NCBI RefSeq assembly: GCF_004154955.1 | Contig: NZ_CP011524.1 | Span: 2,356,001-2,420,000 of the forward strand | DNA from: Intestinimonas butyriciproducens | GTDB taxonomy: Bacteria > Bacillota > Clostridia > Oscillospirales > Oscillospiraceae | Direction: 5' to 3' | Length of the DNA: 64,000 nucleotides | Shown: one piece after another, positions 23,716 through 31,422 of the stretch | Layout of the letters: each line of letters begins with the position of its first letter | How positions within the stretch are numbered: position 1 is the first letter of the stretch | Made by a program: the position numbers and the translations under genes | Notes under the pieces: model-generated | What the model was told of the DNA's origin: nothing | What the model saw: the letters and a program-made list of their open reading frames with translations, nothing else | Databases searched by the model: none

Positions 23716-24017
23716 TTCTTCTCACCGTCCTCCCACGGTGTATAGAGGCAGTACGCCGGACACAGCTCCCCCATGTAGATCCACACGTTCTCCCCCATCT
23801 CTATGGGCTCGGGGAAGGTGAGATTAGGGACGAACAGCTTCAGCGTTGTCCGCCGGAGCCCCTTGAGGTTGATCCCCTCCGCTGCGGGCGCCGCGCGGAA
23901 GGCTGCCACGCGCTCCGCCAGATCTCCGATCCCCAGCTCCTTCGACAGCCGGGGGAGGACCTCCTCCTCCTTGCAGTACACCACGTTGTCAGGGTCCTTG
24001 AACCAGTTCACATGCAT
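23712..24017 (-). CDS. Small conserved-looking protein of unknown function in the B12 operon
   Basis: A 101-residue soluble protein beginning MHVNWFKDPDNVVYCKEEEVL; ATG 24017 is chosen over a GTG at 24026 because GGAAAGGAA lies at proper distance from it. It is mixed alpha/beta with a proline-rich core (LFVPNLTFPEPIEMGENVWIYMGELCPAYCLYTPWEDGEKK) and three cysteines (18, 89, 93 approximately). No signal peptide or membrane segment is seen. It is translationally coupled (ATGA overlap) to the DUF4430 gene. I do not recognise the family. Confidence 0.75.
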   Translation of the reverse strand: MHVNWFKDPDNVVYCKEEEVLPRLSKELGIGDLAERVAAFRAAPAAEGINLKGLRRTTLKLFVPNLTFPEPIEMGENVWIYMGELCPAYCLYTPWEDGEKK

Positions 24018-24064
24018 GATGGGCACTTCCTTTCCTTTTCCTTACTCTACAGAACTTTACAGAT

Positions 24065-25741
24065 TTACAGCAGATTGGCGCTGCCCAGCAGGTTGAACAG
24101 CATCTGGGCGATTTCGCAGCGCTTGATGGCCGCAGTGGGTCGGATCTCCAGAGCCGACTGGTCCAGGATGTCCTCCTGGTAACAGAAGGCCAGCCCCTCC
24201 CGGGCCCATTCCGACGTGGTCACATAGTCGGTAAACTGAGCCAGGATGTCCCGAATGGCGCCGGTGTCCAGGGCCGTGTCCATCCCGCAGAGTTTGGCCG
24301 CCCGGGCCACCATCACCGCCGCCTCCTGGCGGCTGATGGTCCCGTCGGGCCGGAAGGCGCTCCCGTCTCCCGTGCCGGTCACGATGCCGTACGTGCTGGC
24401 CGTGCCCACATATCCCGCGTACCACGCGTCCGCGGGCACGTCGGTGAACCGGTCCGCCGCCGCCGGCGCCAGACCCAGAGCCTTCACCACGATGGCGGCG
24501 AATTCCGCCCGGGTCATGTCCCCGTCCGGGTCGAAGTTCCCGTCGCTTTTCCCGCTGATAACCCCGCGGGAAGCCAGGGACTCGATGGCGGGCTGGTTTT
24601 TGTGGGCGTTCACGCCGGTGATGTCCGGGAAGGTGGCCTCACGGTCCACGATGGGCATATACGTGACCGCGGGGTCCTTCCCCTCCAGTCCCTCCCCCGG
24701 CTTGGCCCCGGCCAGCTCACCCGTCACCGTCAGGGAATCTCCCATCCGGTAGAGGCTGTTCCGCCCGTCCCGGGCCCTCTGGGCTGCGATCAGGCCATAG
24801 AATGCCTGCTCTGAGGCCATCTGGTTCGAGCCCGACCCGTCCGCCGTGTGCAGGAAACCGTTCCCGGGCAGATAGAAGGTCATCAGATTGTCCAGCATGG
24901 TCTTTCCGTTTTTCACGAACCGGCTGTCGTCCAGCGGGATCCCCAGCTCGCACAGCGCCACGATCATCTGTACACAGCTCTCCGAATTGGTCGTCCCCCA
25001 GGACGCATAGCCCGCGCTCGCGTCCTGCTGCTTCGACATGCACGCCAGGGCCTCCTCTGTGGCCTTTGCCACCGCCGCCTGGTCCTGGTACTTTGCCAGC
25101 GCCTGGAGCGCCATCCCCGTGATGTCGGGGTCCGACACCCCGTCCCCCGAGGACGCCGCCGCCGTGCCCCCGAACAGGCTCCATCCGCCGTCCGGGAGCT
25201 GGCAGTCCAGGATGCGGTCGATATACATCTGCCGCGTCGCCTGCGTCGCCGCTTCGGGATTTTCCGGCATGGGGTAGTCCTTTGAATCCAGCGCGATGAG
25301 CGCCCAGATCGGGCCGTTGAGCCCCTGCCAAATCGTCTTGCCGTAGTCGCCCAGGGGTTTGGTCAGGTCGTACCCCGCCACGTCCCGCGCGTCCTTTCCG
25401 ATGGACGAGAGCGCCACAATGAGACGCGAATATTCCGTGTATTTCTTGTCGTGGAGCACCCCGTCACAGGCCTTCACATAGCTCTCCACCGTGGCGTAGT
25501 ATTTCTGATAGTACTCCTCAGGCACCTCATACCCGCTCCGCGCCAGGCCCAGCACCGCCCACTCGCCGCCGATGGACCCCACCTGGGGATCCTTCACCGT
25601 GCGGTACATGTACGCCGCTGTGTCCGTAACGGTGTCGGCCAGCCTCTCGTCCGACACCGCCGCCCACGCTCCGGTACTCAGGCTCAGCGCCAGTACCCAT
25701 GCCAGCGCCAGCGATACCGGCCGTCTCCATCTCTGTTTCAT
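24065..25741 (-). CDS. S-layer-anchored alpha/alpha-barrel protein resembling the intrinsic factor/transcobalamin N-domain
   Basis: A 558-residue exported protein. The start at 25741 follows a GGAGGAG site and gives a signal peptide (MKQRWRRPVSLALAWVLALSLSTGAWA). Residues about 28-330 are helical repeats of the terpenoid-cyclase/prenyltransferase toroid type: GSIGGEWAVLGLARSG, QGLNGPIWALIALDSKDY, DRILDCQLPDGGWSLFGG, DPDITGMALQALAKY, QDASAGYASWGTTNSESCVQ and MASEQAFYGLIAAQRA. This alternating pattern (GGW..., D.D.T.MALQAL, NSES..Q...AL) is shared with the alpha-domain of intrinsic factor and transcobalamin. The C-terminal part has three SLH repeats (about 370-558; FTDVPADAWYAGYV, FRPDGTISRQEAAVM) for wall attachment. 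It is the first gene after a canonical cobalamin riboswitch, which supports a B12-binding role. Confidence 0.88.
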   Translation of the reverse strand: MKQRWRRPVSLALAWVLALSLSTGAWAAVSDERLADTVTDTAAYMYRTVKDPQVGSIGGEWAVLGLARSGYEVPEEYYQKYYATVESYVKACDGVLHDKKYTEYSRLIVALSSIGKDARDVAGYDLTKPLGDYGKTIWQGLNGPIWALIALDSKDYPMPENPEAATQATRQMYIDRILDCQLPDGGWSLFGGTAAASSGDGVSDPDITGMALQALAKYQDQAAVAKATEEALACMSKQQDASAGYASWGTTNSESCVQMIVALCELGIPLDDSRFVKNGKTMLDNLMTFYLPGNGFLHTADGSGSNQMASEQAFYGLIAAQRARDGRNSLYRMGDSLTVTGELAGAKPGEGLEGKDPAVTYMPIVDREATFPDITGVNAHKNQPAIESLASRGVISGKSDGNFDPDGDMTRAEFAAIVVKALGLAPAAADRFTDVPADAWYAGYVGTASTYGIVTGTGDGSAFRPDGTISRQEAAVMVARAAKLCGMDTALDTGAIRDILAQFTDYVTTSEWAREGLAFCYQEDILDQSALEIRPTAAIKRCEIAQMLFNLLGSANLL

Positions 25742-25786
25742 TCGTTTCTCCTCCTTTTCCTTCCTTACAAATGGCCTCTTTTCGTC

Positions 25787-25826
25787 AAAAAAAGCTGTGG
25801 CGCGGGGCTTTGCCCCGCGCCACAGC
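25787..25826 (-). terminator. Expression-platform terminator of the leftward cobalamin riboswitch
   Basis: A 15-bp perfect stem (25812-25826 with 25794-25808, loop of three) followed on the minus strand by seven T. It lies between the aptamer and the first gene, giving transcription termination when cobalamin is bound. Confidence 0.9.
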
Positions 25827-25889
25827 CGTTTTCCTGTGTCGTCCTGTCGCAGTCTATCCCTGATCCACTTCACGCACGGTGGAGGATAT

Positions 25890-26110
25890 ACTTCAAGCAG
25901 GTCTTCTGACTTAGGTACACTTCTCATCGGCCCGCCTTATCGTATCCGATCCGATACAATGGCTGACTTTCGTCACTGGCCGAACGTACCCTTACAGCGG
26001 CGGCGTCCGTCCCGGATTTTCACCGGGTTCCCTTTTCATCCCACACGATACACGCCGCAAGGCTGCGGCAGCCCCTCGTGCGGGCCACTCAAAGCAGTAT
26101 TCAATTTTGT
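25890..26110 (-). promoter_or_regulatory. Cobalamin riboswitch (canonical) controlling the B12 uptake operon
   Basis: On the minus strand the B12 box reads GGGAACCCGGTGAAAATCC, then GGACGGACGCCGCCGCTGTAAG, GGCCAGTGACGAAAGTCAGCC and the closing TAAGTCAGAAGACCTGCTTGA. These are the conserved core segments of cobalamin aptamers. It heads the operon that runs leftward from 25741 to 18603 or further. Confidence 0.95.
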
Positions 26111-26177
26111 ATTTCACGGCTCCCCCATGGCTCGCGCAGAGCCGAGAGGCGTTTCCCTGTGTATTCCGGTCCCTTAT

Positions 26178-26206
26178 AGAATACTATTCCGCCGCCGAAA
26201 TGTCAA
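26178..26206 (-). promoter_or_regulatory. Promoter of the B12 uptake operon
   Basis: On the minus strand TTGACA (26206-26201), 17 bp, TATTCT (26183-26178), upstream of the cobalamin aptamer. Confidence 0.8.
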
Positions 26207-26233
26207 TTGCACGTTTCCGCCCCGCCCGTGCGG

Positions 26234-26285
26234 CACCAACGAAACGCGGCGGCGCCTTTTGGGGCGCCGCCGCGTTTCGTTGGTG
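26234..26285. terminator. 23-bp perfect hairpin upstream of the B12 operon promoter
   Basis: Arms 26234-26256 and 26263-26285 are perfectly complementary with loop TTTTGG. It insulates the B12 operon from the two-component genes that end to the right at 26448. Confidence 0.6.
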
Positions 26286-26447
26286 TTGAGAAAGAGAGAG
26301 GAGGTTTGAGATAGATGGTACGGCAATGATTGTTTGCTTTCCTGTCTACGCTGATAAGGATACCACAGCTTTCCCGAAAATGAATGGACAATCTTTGAAG
26401 GATGCGTGAACAATGTGTGAATCTTCCCCTTGGCTTTCCGGGCGTGT

Positions 26448-27711
26448 CTATTGACTATGCGGCAGCCTCACCGTGAAGTCCGTGCTGGCGTCCTCCCTGC
26501 TGGACACGGTGATGGAGCCGCCGTGCCCGTCCACGATGCGCTTTGCGATGGCGAGGCCGAGGCCATAACCGCCGGAAGTCCTGGCCCTGGAGTCATCGGC
26601 GCGGTAAAACCGTTCAAACAGGTGGGGCAGATGCTCCGGCGGGATAGCCGGTCCGGTATTGTGGACCGTCAGGCAGACGCCGCCACGCTCCGGGCGTGAG
26701 AGGACGAGCTTGACCCGGCCGCCGTTTCCGGCATATTTTACAGCGTTGTCCAGCAGAATGGCCACCAGCCGGCGGAGCTGGTCGGCATTGCCCTGGACAG
26801 TGAGCTGGTCGGCGATCTCGCTCTCCATCTCCACGCCCTGCTCGAAGGCCACCGGCTCAAAGGGAAGCAGCGCGCTCCAGGTGAGCTCTGAAACATCCAC
26901 AGGCGCGGTGACCGGAGAAGTCTCCTTTCCGGCGTCGCTCTTGGCCAAGAAGAGGAGGTCCTCCACCAGGGCGCGCATCCGCTGCGCCTCGTCCCGGATA
27001 TACTCCACCCATTTCTGCTGCTGTGCGATGGTGTCCCCGCTGTGGGCGAGGAGGATGCCGGTATTGGTGAGTATGACGGTGAGTGGAGTCTTGCGCTCAT
27101 GAGAGGCGTCCGCCACAAAGCGGCGCTGCTGCTCCCACGCCTCCTCCGCCGGCTTGAGGGCCAGTCCGGAGAGCATCAGCGAGATGACGAAGAAACCGCC
27201 CAGGGCCAGCGCCCCCACCAGCAGCGAGGAGCGGATCAGCGGCCACAGTGAGTCGGTCTCCCAGCCCATATCGGCAAAGGCGATCCGGCTGTTCTCCCCC
27301 CCGGTCCGTGTCCTGCAGATAGCGCGGGTTCAACCCCGATATGGCGCCGCTCTCCTCCGTGGCTGTGGCCACGGCCTGGGCCACCACCTGGTCGGATACC
27401 TCCACATTGTTGCCGCCGGTGACCTGGGCGGGACCGCCGTCCTCGTCCAGCAGGACCACAAAGACTGGCACCATCGTGAACCGGCGTTCCTCGCCCTGTT
27501 CCTCCATTTCCTCCTCATGAGACGCGCCGAACTGGAACACAGGGGGCGGCGCGTCGTCGCTCCACTTCAGGGCCGTGCGCATAGCCTCCTCGCTCTGCCG
27601 GACCAGACGCTGGTAATTGTAGCCCACCAGCACGCCAAAGACGGTGATGAGCACCAGGGCGACCAGGAGCATATTGGTGAGAATAAATTTTTTGCGCAGG
27701 CGCTTGATCAT
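26448..27711 (-). pseudogene. Sensor histidine kinase, interrupted by a frameshift in a G7 tract
   Basis: Two frames together encode one kinase of about 420 residues. The first (from 27711) has an N-terminal helix (FILTNMLLVALVLITVFGVLV) and an extracellular sensor domain; the second (to 26448) has a membrane helix (SLLVGALALGGFFVISLML), the phosphoacceptor region VADASHERKTPLTVI, NAVKY, and the ATP-lid GYGLGLAIAKRIV. They join at a run of seven G on the minus strand (27296-27302); with six G the frame runs through (DRGENSRIAFADMGWETDS). The H-box has Arg where Leu is usual (SHE-R-KTPL). It overlaps the response-regulator gene by 4 bases. It may be a sequencing error, slippage-dependent expression or true decay. 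Confidence 0.85.
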
Positions 27712-28385
27712 GGTTCTTCCACTTCCAAAAAGTAGCCCACCTTCCGCACCGTACGGATGGTGACGCCGGACTCCAAAAACAGAAGCTTTTTCCGCAGGAA
27801 GGAGACATAGACCTCCACATTGTTGTCCTCGGCATTGCTGTCCGCCCCCCAGACCTTGAGAATGATCTCCTCCTTGGGGACCACCATCTTGGGATAGGCG
27901 ATCAGGAGGCGCAGCACCTCAAATTCCTTGAATCCCAGCCGCACCTCGCGCTCTCCGCACCGGAGGCAGCGGGCGGAGAGGTTGAGGGCGAGGTCGGCGT
28001 AGGTGAGCAGCTCCGTCCGGACCTCCCCCTTCCGCCGGGCCAGCGCCCGGATCCGCGCCAGCCGCTCCTCCGTGGCAAAGGGCTTGGTCATGTAGTCGTC
28101 GGCCCCATGGTCCAGGCCCGCCACTTTGTCCGGGACCTCGTCCCGGGCGGTAAGCACGAGGATGGGGGTGGACACTTTGGCCTCCCGCAGTCCCCGGGCC
28201 ACCGCCAGCCCATCCATGCCGGGGAGCATCACGTCCAGCACGATGACGTCGTACTGGTTGGTTAGTCCATACTCCAGTCCGTCCGGTCCGGTATACACCA
28301 GATCGGCCAAATAACGGTGCTCCGCCATGATCTGCCCCAGCGCCTCGGCCAGGCGCACCTCGTCCTCTACAATCAGTACCCGCAT
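27708..28385 (-). CDS. OmpR/PhoB-family response regulator
   Basis: A 225-residue two-domain regulator. The receiver has the acidic pair in VEDE, phosphoacceptor Asp in VIVLDVMLPGMDG, Thr in LTARD and Lys in YMTKPF; the C-terminal winged helix has the OmpR family LGFKEFEVLRLL and VEVYVSFLRKKL..VRKVGYFLE. ATG 28385 gives the family N-terminus MRVLIVEDE. It is coupled to the neighbouring (frameshifted) kinase. Targets are unknown; a phased repeat just upstream suggests autoregulation. Confidence 0.95.
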   Translation of the reverse strand: MRVLIVEDEVRLAEALGQIMAEHRYLADLVYTGPDGLEYGLTNQYDVIVLDVMLPGMDGLAVARGLREAKVSTPILVLTARDEVPDKVAGLDHGADDYMTKPFATEERLARIRALARRKGEVRTELLTYADLALNLSARCLRCGEREVRLGFKEFEVLRLLIAYPKMVVPKEEIILKVWGADSNAEDNNVEVYVSFLRKKLLFLESGVTIRTVRKVGYFLEVEEP

Positions 28386-28432
28386 GTCGTACCACTTCTT
28401 TTCAGTTTTGGTCCTCAGTCTACGCCCCAAAG

Positions 28433-28449
28433 CTGAAATTTGTCTGAAA
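28433..28449 (-). promoter_or_regulatory. 11-bp-phased CTGAAA repeat upstream of the response regulator
   Basis: Two CTGAAA hexamers 11 bp apart (28433-28438 and 28444-28449) lie about 50 bp before the regulator start, a typical OmpR-type binding layout. Autoregulation is inferred. Confidence 0.4.
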
Positions 28450-28586
28450 AGTGAAGGCAGCGTTCTGAACTTTCATTGTGGCGCACCCTTTTCTCTCCTC
28501 CCATCGTGTCTCCCGGCCGTCCGGCGTCCGGGCGCGCACCTTCCCGCGTGCGTGGGCGGGAAGAGAATCTACGCTCCTTCCCACCG

Positions 28587-28622
28587 CAAAAGGCCCCCGG
28601 CCACAGACGTGGCCGGGGGCCT
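28587..28622 (-). terminator. Terminator of the DeoR-family gene
   Basis: A 14-bp perfect stem (28609-28622 with 28591-28604, loop of four) followed on the minus strand by TTTT. Confidence 0.8.
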
Positions 28623-28650
28623 CAGCCTCTCGGCAAGTGCCTCCGCGCGC

Positions 28651-29415
28651 TCAGACAGTGATGACCTCCACGCCCGCGCCGTCCAGCAGGGACCTGCCCT
28701 CCCGGCTCAGATCCTTGTCCGTAATCACAGTGTGGACCGAGGCCAGGGGGAAGCTGGACGCCACCGCGCTGGCCCCCACCTTATCGGAGGTTGCCAAAAC
28801 GATCATCTTTTTGGCCGACTTGGCCATGGCCCGGGCCACCTCGGCCCGGAACAGATTGATGGTGGAGACCCCCTTATCCTCGCTGATGGCGTCGGCTCCG
28901 ATGAAGCACTTGTCCACCGAGAACTGGGCCAGGCCCAGCTTGGTCAGGGGGCCCACATTGGCCTCGGCGTCGTGCTGGAAGGAGCCGCCCAGCAGTACCA
29001 CGTCCAGCGCGGGGCACCGCCTTACGAAGTTGCAGAGAAATACCGAATTGGTGATGACCGTGACCCCCCGCTTGGAGGCTAGCTCCCTGGCCAGCAAGGA
29101 ACAGGTGGAACCGGTCTCCACAATGACAGTCTCCCCGTCACTGACCATGGAGGCCGCCCGCTGGGCGATGCGGAGCTTCTGCTCGTAGTTGTTCCACATC
29201 CGGGTGGAGGTGTCGTATCCGTTGTCCACGGGGATCGCCCCGCCGTGGGTCCGCTTGAGAACACCCTGGTCCTCCAGCTTTTTCAAATCCTGCCGCACCG
29301 TCACCAGCGATACCCCGAACCGCTGGGTGAGCTCACTGACGCTGACCTTGTCCTCCGTCTGCAGCAGATCGATGATTTCCAACTGCCTTTGATTGAACAA
29401 TGCGAAAGCCTCCAT
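28651..29415 (-). CDS. DeoR/GlpR-family transcriptional regulator
   Basis: A 254-residue sugar-phosphate-responsive repressor. The N-terminal HTH reads NQRQLEIIDLLQTEDKVSVSELTQRFGVSLVTVRQDL..KRTHGGA, the classic DeoR signature. The C-terminal sensor has VETGSTCSLLARELA, VITNSVFLCNFV, LLGGSFQ and FIGADAIS. It is divergent from split transketolase genes across 211 bp, so it likely controls them and itself, with a pentose- or hexose-phosphate effector. Confidence 0.93.
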   Translation of the reverse strand: MEAFALFNQRQLEIIDLLQTEDKVSVSELTQRFGVSLVTVRQDLKKLEDQGVLKRTHGGAIPVDNGYDTSTRMWNNYEQKLRIAQRAASMVSDGETVIVETGSTCSLLARELASKRGVTVITNSVFLCNFVRRCPALDVVLLGGSFQHDAEANVGPLTKLGLAQFSVDKCFIGADAISEDKGVSTINLFRAEVARAMAKSAKKMIVLATSDKVGASAVASSFPLASVHTVITDKDLSREGRSLLDGAGVEVITV

Positions 29416-29454
29416 CCCGCCGTATGAAATGTGGCGTGTTTTCTCTTAAAGAGT

Positions 29455-29483
29455 ATCATAGCGCATATCTCCGGAAAACGCAA
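29455..29483 (-). promoter_or_regulatory. Promoter of the DeoR-family gene
   Basis: On the minus strand TTGCGT (29483-29478), 17 bp, TATGAT (29460-29455). Confidence 0.65.
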
Positions 29484-29497
29484 GCAAAAGTACATTC

Positions 29498-29542
29498 AAA
29501 CGAAAGAATTCTCTTGCGTCACCCGGGGGCCGGGGGTATAAT
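29498..29542 (+). promoter_or_regulatory. Transketolase promoter with candidate DeoR operator
   Basis: TTGCGT (29514-29519), 17 bp, TATAAT (29537-29542). Just upstream, CAAACGAAAG (from 29498) resembles the AACGAAA-type half sites bound by DeoR-family repressors and lies between the two divergent promoters. Confidence 0.6.
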
Positions 29543-29626
29543 GGGGCAGTGATAGGACCGCGGCCCGCAGGTTTCCTTTTCGGGCGGCGATCCCCTATTT
29601 TTGCAACGTGGAAAGGATGATCCTGC

Positions 29627-30472
29627 TTGGAACAGACCTGCGCCCATGCGTTGGCCGTGACCGCGGCCCGCGCCCGCCTGCTGGCAATGGATATGGTCCA
29701 CACCGCGGCTTCCGGCCATATCGGCGGCTCCCTGTCCGTGATGGACCTGCTGACGACCCTGTATTTCCATACGATGCGGGTAGACCCCAAGGACCCGAAG
29801 GACCCGGATCGGGACCGTCTGGTCCTCTCCAAGGGCCACTGCACGCCCGCTCTCTACGCGGTGCTGGCCCTGAAGGGCTACTTTCCTGTAGAGGACTGCA
29901 AGCTCTTCCGCTCTATCAAGGACCACTATTCCGGCCATCCGGACATGAAGCACGTTCCCGGCGTGGACATGTCCACCGGCTCCCTGGGGCAGGGGATCTC
30001 CGCCGCCGTCGGCATGGCCCTCGCCGGCAAGATGGACGACAGGAATTACCGGGTCTACACCATCCTCGGCGACGGCGAGATCGAGGAGGGCCAGGTGTGG
30101 GAAGCGGCCATGTCCGCGGCCAAATACCATCTGGATCACCTGTGCGCCATCGTGGATGTAAACGGCCTCCAGATCGACGGCAGCACTGCCGACGTCATGC
30201 CCTCCGAGCCGCTGGACAAAAAGTTTGAGGCCTTCAACTGGAACGTCCTCCACGTGGACGGCCACGACTATGCCGCCATCGCCGCCGCGCTGGAGCAGGC
30301 AGCCGCCTGTAAGGACAAGCCCACCGTGATCCTGGCTCGCACGATCAAGGGCAAGGGCGTGTCCTACATGGAGAACAACGCGGGATGGCACGGAAAGGCC
30401 CCCAACGACGAGCAGTATGAGATCGCCAAGGCGGAGCTGGAGCGCGCCCTGGCGGAATTGGAGGCGAACTGA
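29627..30472 (+). CDS. Transketolase, N-terminal (thiamine-diphosphate) subunit
   Basis: A 281-residue half transketolase of the non-oxidative pentose phosphate pathway, transferring two-carbon units between sugar phosphates. It has the ThDP-binding parts: HTAASGHIGGSLSVMDLL, SKGHCTPALYAVL, GSLGQGISAAVGMAL and the ThDP motif GDGEIEEGQVWEA..N. TTG at 29627 (with AAAGGATG upstream) is chosen as start because it gives the usual N-terminus. The partner subunit begins 2 bp after its stop. Split transketolases of this kind are common in Clostridia and Thermotogae. Confidence 0.93.
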   Translation: MEQTCAHALAVTAARARLLAMDMVHTAASGHIGGSLSVMDLLTTLYFHTMRVDPKDPKDPDRDRLVLSKGHCTPALYAVLALKGYFPVEDCKLFRSIKDHYSGHPDMKHVPGVDMSTGSLGQGISAAVGMALAGKMDDRNYRVYTILGDGEIEEGQVWEAAMSAAKYHLDHLCAIVDVNGLQIDGSTADVMPSEPLDKKFEAFNWNVLHVDGHDYAAIAAALEQAAACKDKPTVILARTIKGKGVSYMENNAGWHGKAPNDEQYEIAKAELERALAELEAN

Positions 30473-30473
30473 C

Positions 30474-31421
30474 ATGGCTGATAAGATCGCGACCCGCGCC
30501 GCCTATGGCGACGCCATTGTGGAGCTTGCCGCAGCGCACCCCGAGCTGGTCGTCCTGGACGCCGATCTGTCCAGTGCCACCATGACCAAGAAATTTTCCC
30601 AGACCTACCCCGCGCGCTTCCTCAACATGGGCATTGCCGAGGCCAACATGATGGGCGTGGCGGCGGGCCTCGCCACCTGCGGCAAGAAGCCTTTTGCCTC
30701 CACCTTCGCCATGTTTGCCGCCGGGCGGGCCTTCGAGCAGGTCCGCAATTCCATCGCCTATCCCCATCTGAATGTAAAGGTGGTGGGGTCTCACGGAGGG
30801 CTCTCCGTAGGAGAGGACGGCGCCACCCACCAGTGCTGCGAGGACTTCGCCACCATGCGGAGCATCCCCGGTATGGTGGTCTGCTGCCCTTGCGACGCCA
30901 ATGAGATGCGTCAGGCCGTCCAGGCCCTGGTGGAGTATGACGGTCCCGCCTACCTGCGTCTTGGCCGGGCCGCCGTGGAGGATGTCACCGCCTCCCTGCC
31001 CGGCTACGCCTTCAAGCTGGGCGAGGGCGCGGTGCTTCGGGACGGCGGCGACGTGACCATCGTCGCCGTGGGCGGTATGGTCCAGGAGGCCCTGAAGGCC
31101 GCCGACCTCCTGAAAGGCGAAGGGGTGGACGCCCGCGTCATCGATATGCACACCGTCAAGCCGTTGGACGAGGCCCTGGTCCTCAAGGCCGCCAAGGAGA
31201 CCGGAGCCATTGTCACCACGGAGGAGCACAATATTATCGGCGGTCTCGGCTCCGCCGTGGCCGACTATCTCGCCGGCGTGTACCCGGTGCCGGTGGTGCG
31301 CCACGGCGTGAACGATGAGTTCGGTCGTTCGGGCAAGGCCGCCGAGGTCCTAGAAGCCTATGGCCTCACCGCCGTGGGCATCGTGGAGAAGGTCCGGGCC
31401 GCCCTGGCGCTGAAGCGGTAA
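30474..31421 (+). CDS. Transketolase, C-terminal subunit
   Basis: A 315-residue partner of the N-terminal subunit; ATG 30474 has GGAGG 8 bases upstream. It contains the pyrimidine-binding domain (LDADLSSATMTKKFSQTYPARFLNMGIAEANMMGVAAGLA), the catalytic Glu in GIAEANM, the substrate histidines in GSHGGLSVGEDGATHQ, and the C-terminal domain (GAIVTTEEHNIIGGLGSAVAD). It forms a heterotetramer with the preceding product by family knowledge. Confidence 0.93.
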   Translation: MADKIATRAAYGDAIVELAAAHPELVVLDADLSSATMTKKFSQTYPARFLNMGIAEANMMGVAAGLATCGKKPFASTFAMFAAGRAFEQVRNSIAYPHLNVKVVGSHGGLSVGEDGATHQCCEDFATMRSIPGMVVCCPCDANEMRQAVQALVEYDGPAYLRLGRAAVEDVTASLPGYAFKLGEGAVLRDGGDVTIVAVGGMVQEALKAADLLKGEGVDARVIDMHTVKPLDEALVLKAAKETGAIVTTEEHNIIGGLGSAVADYLAGVYPVPVVRHGVNDEFGRSGKAAEVLEAYGLTAVGIVEKVRAALALKR

Positions 31422-31422
31422 C

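Noticed and set aside
24065-25741. Annotation as squalene cyclase or prenyltransferase enzyme
   Set aside because: The helical toroid lacks the DxDD or zinc-binding catalytic residues, carries SLH anchors and is exported; B12-carrier-like role fits better.
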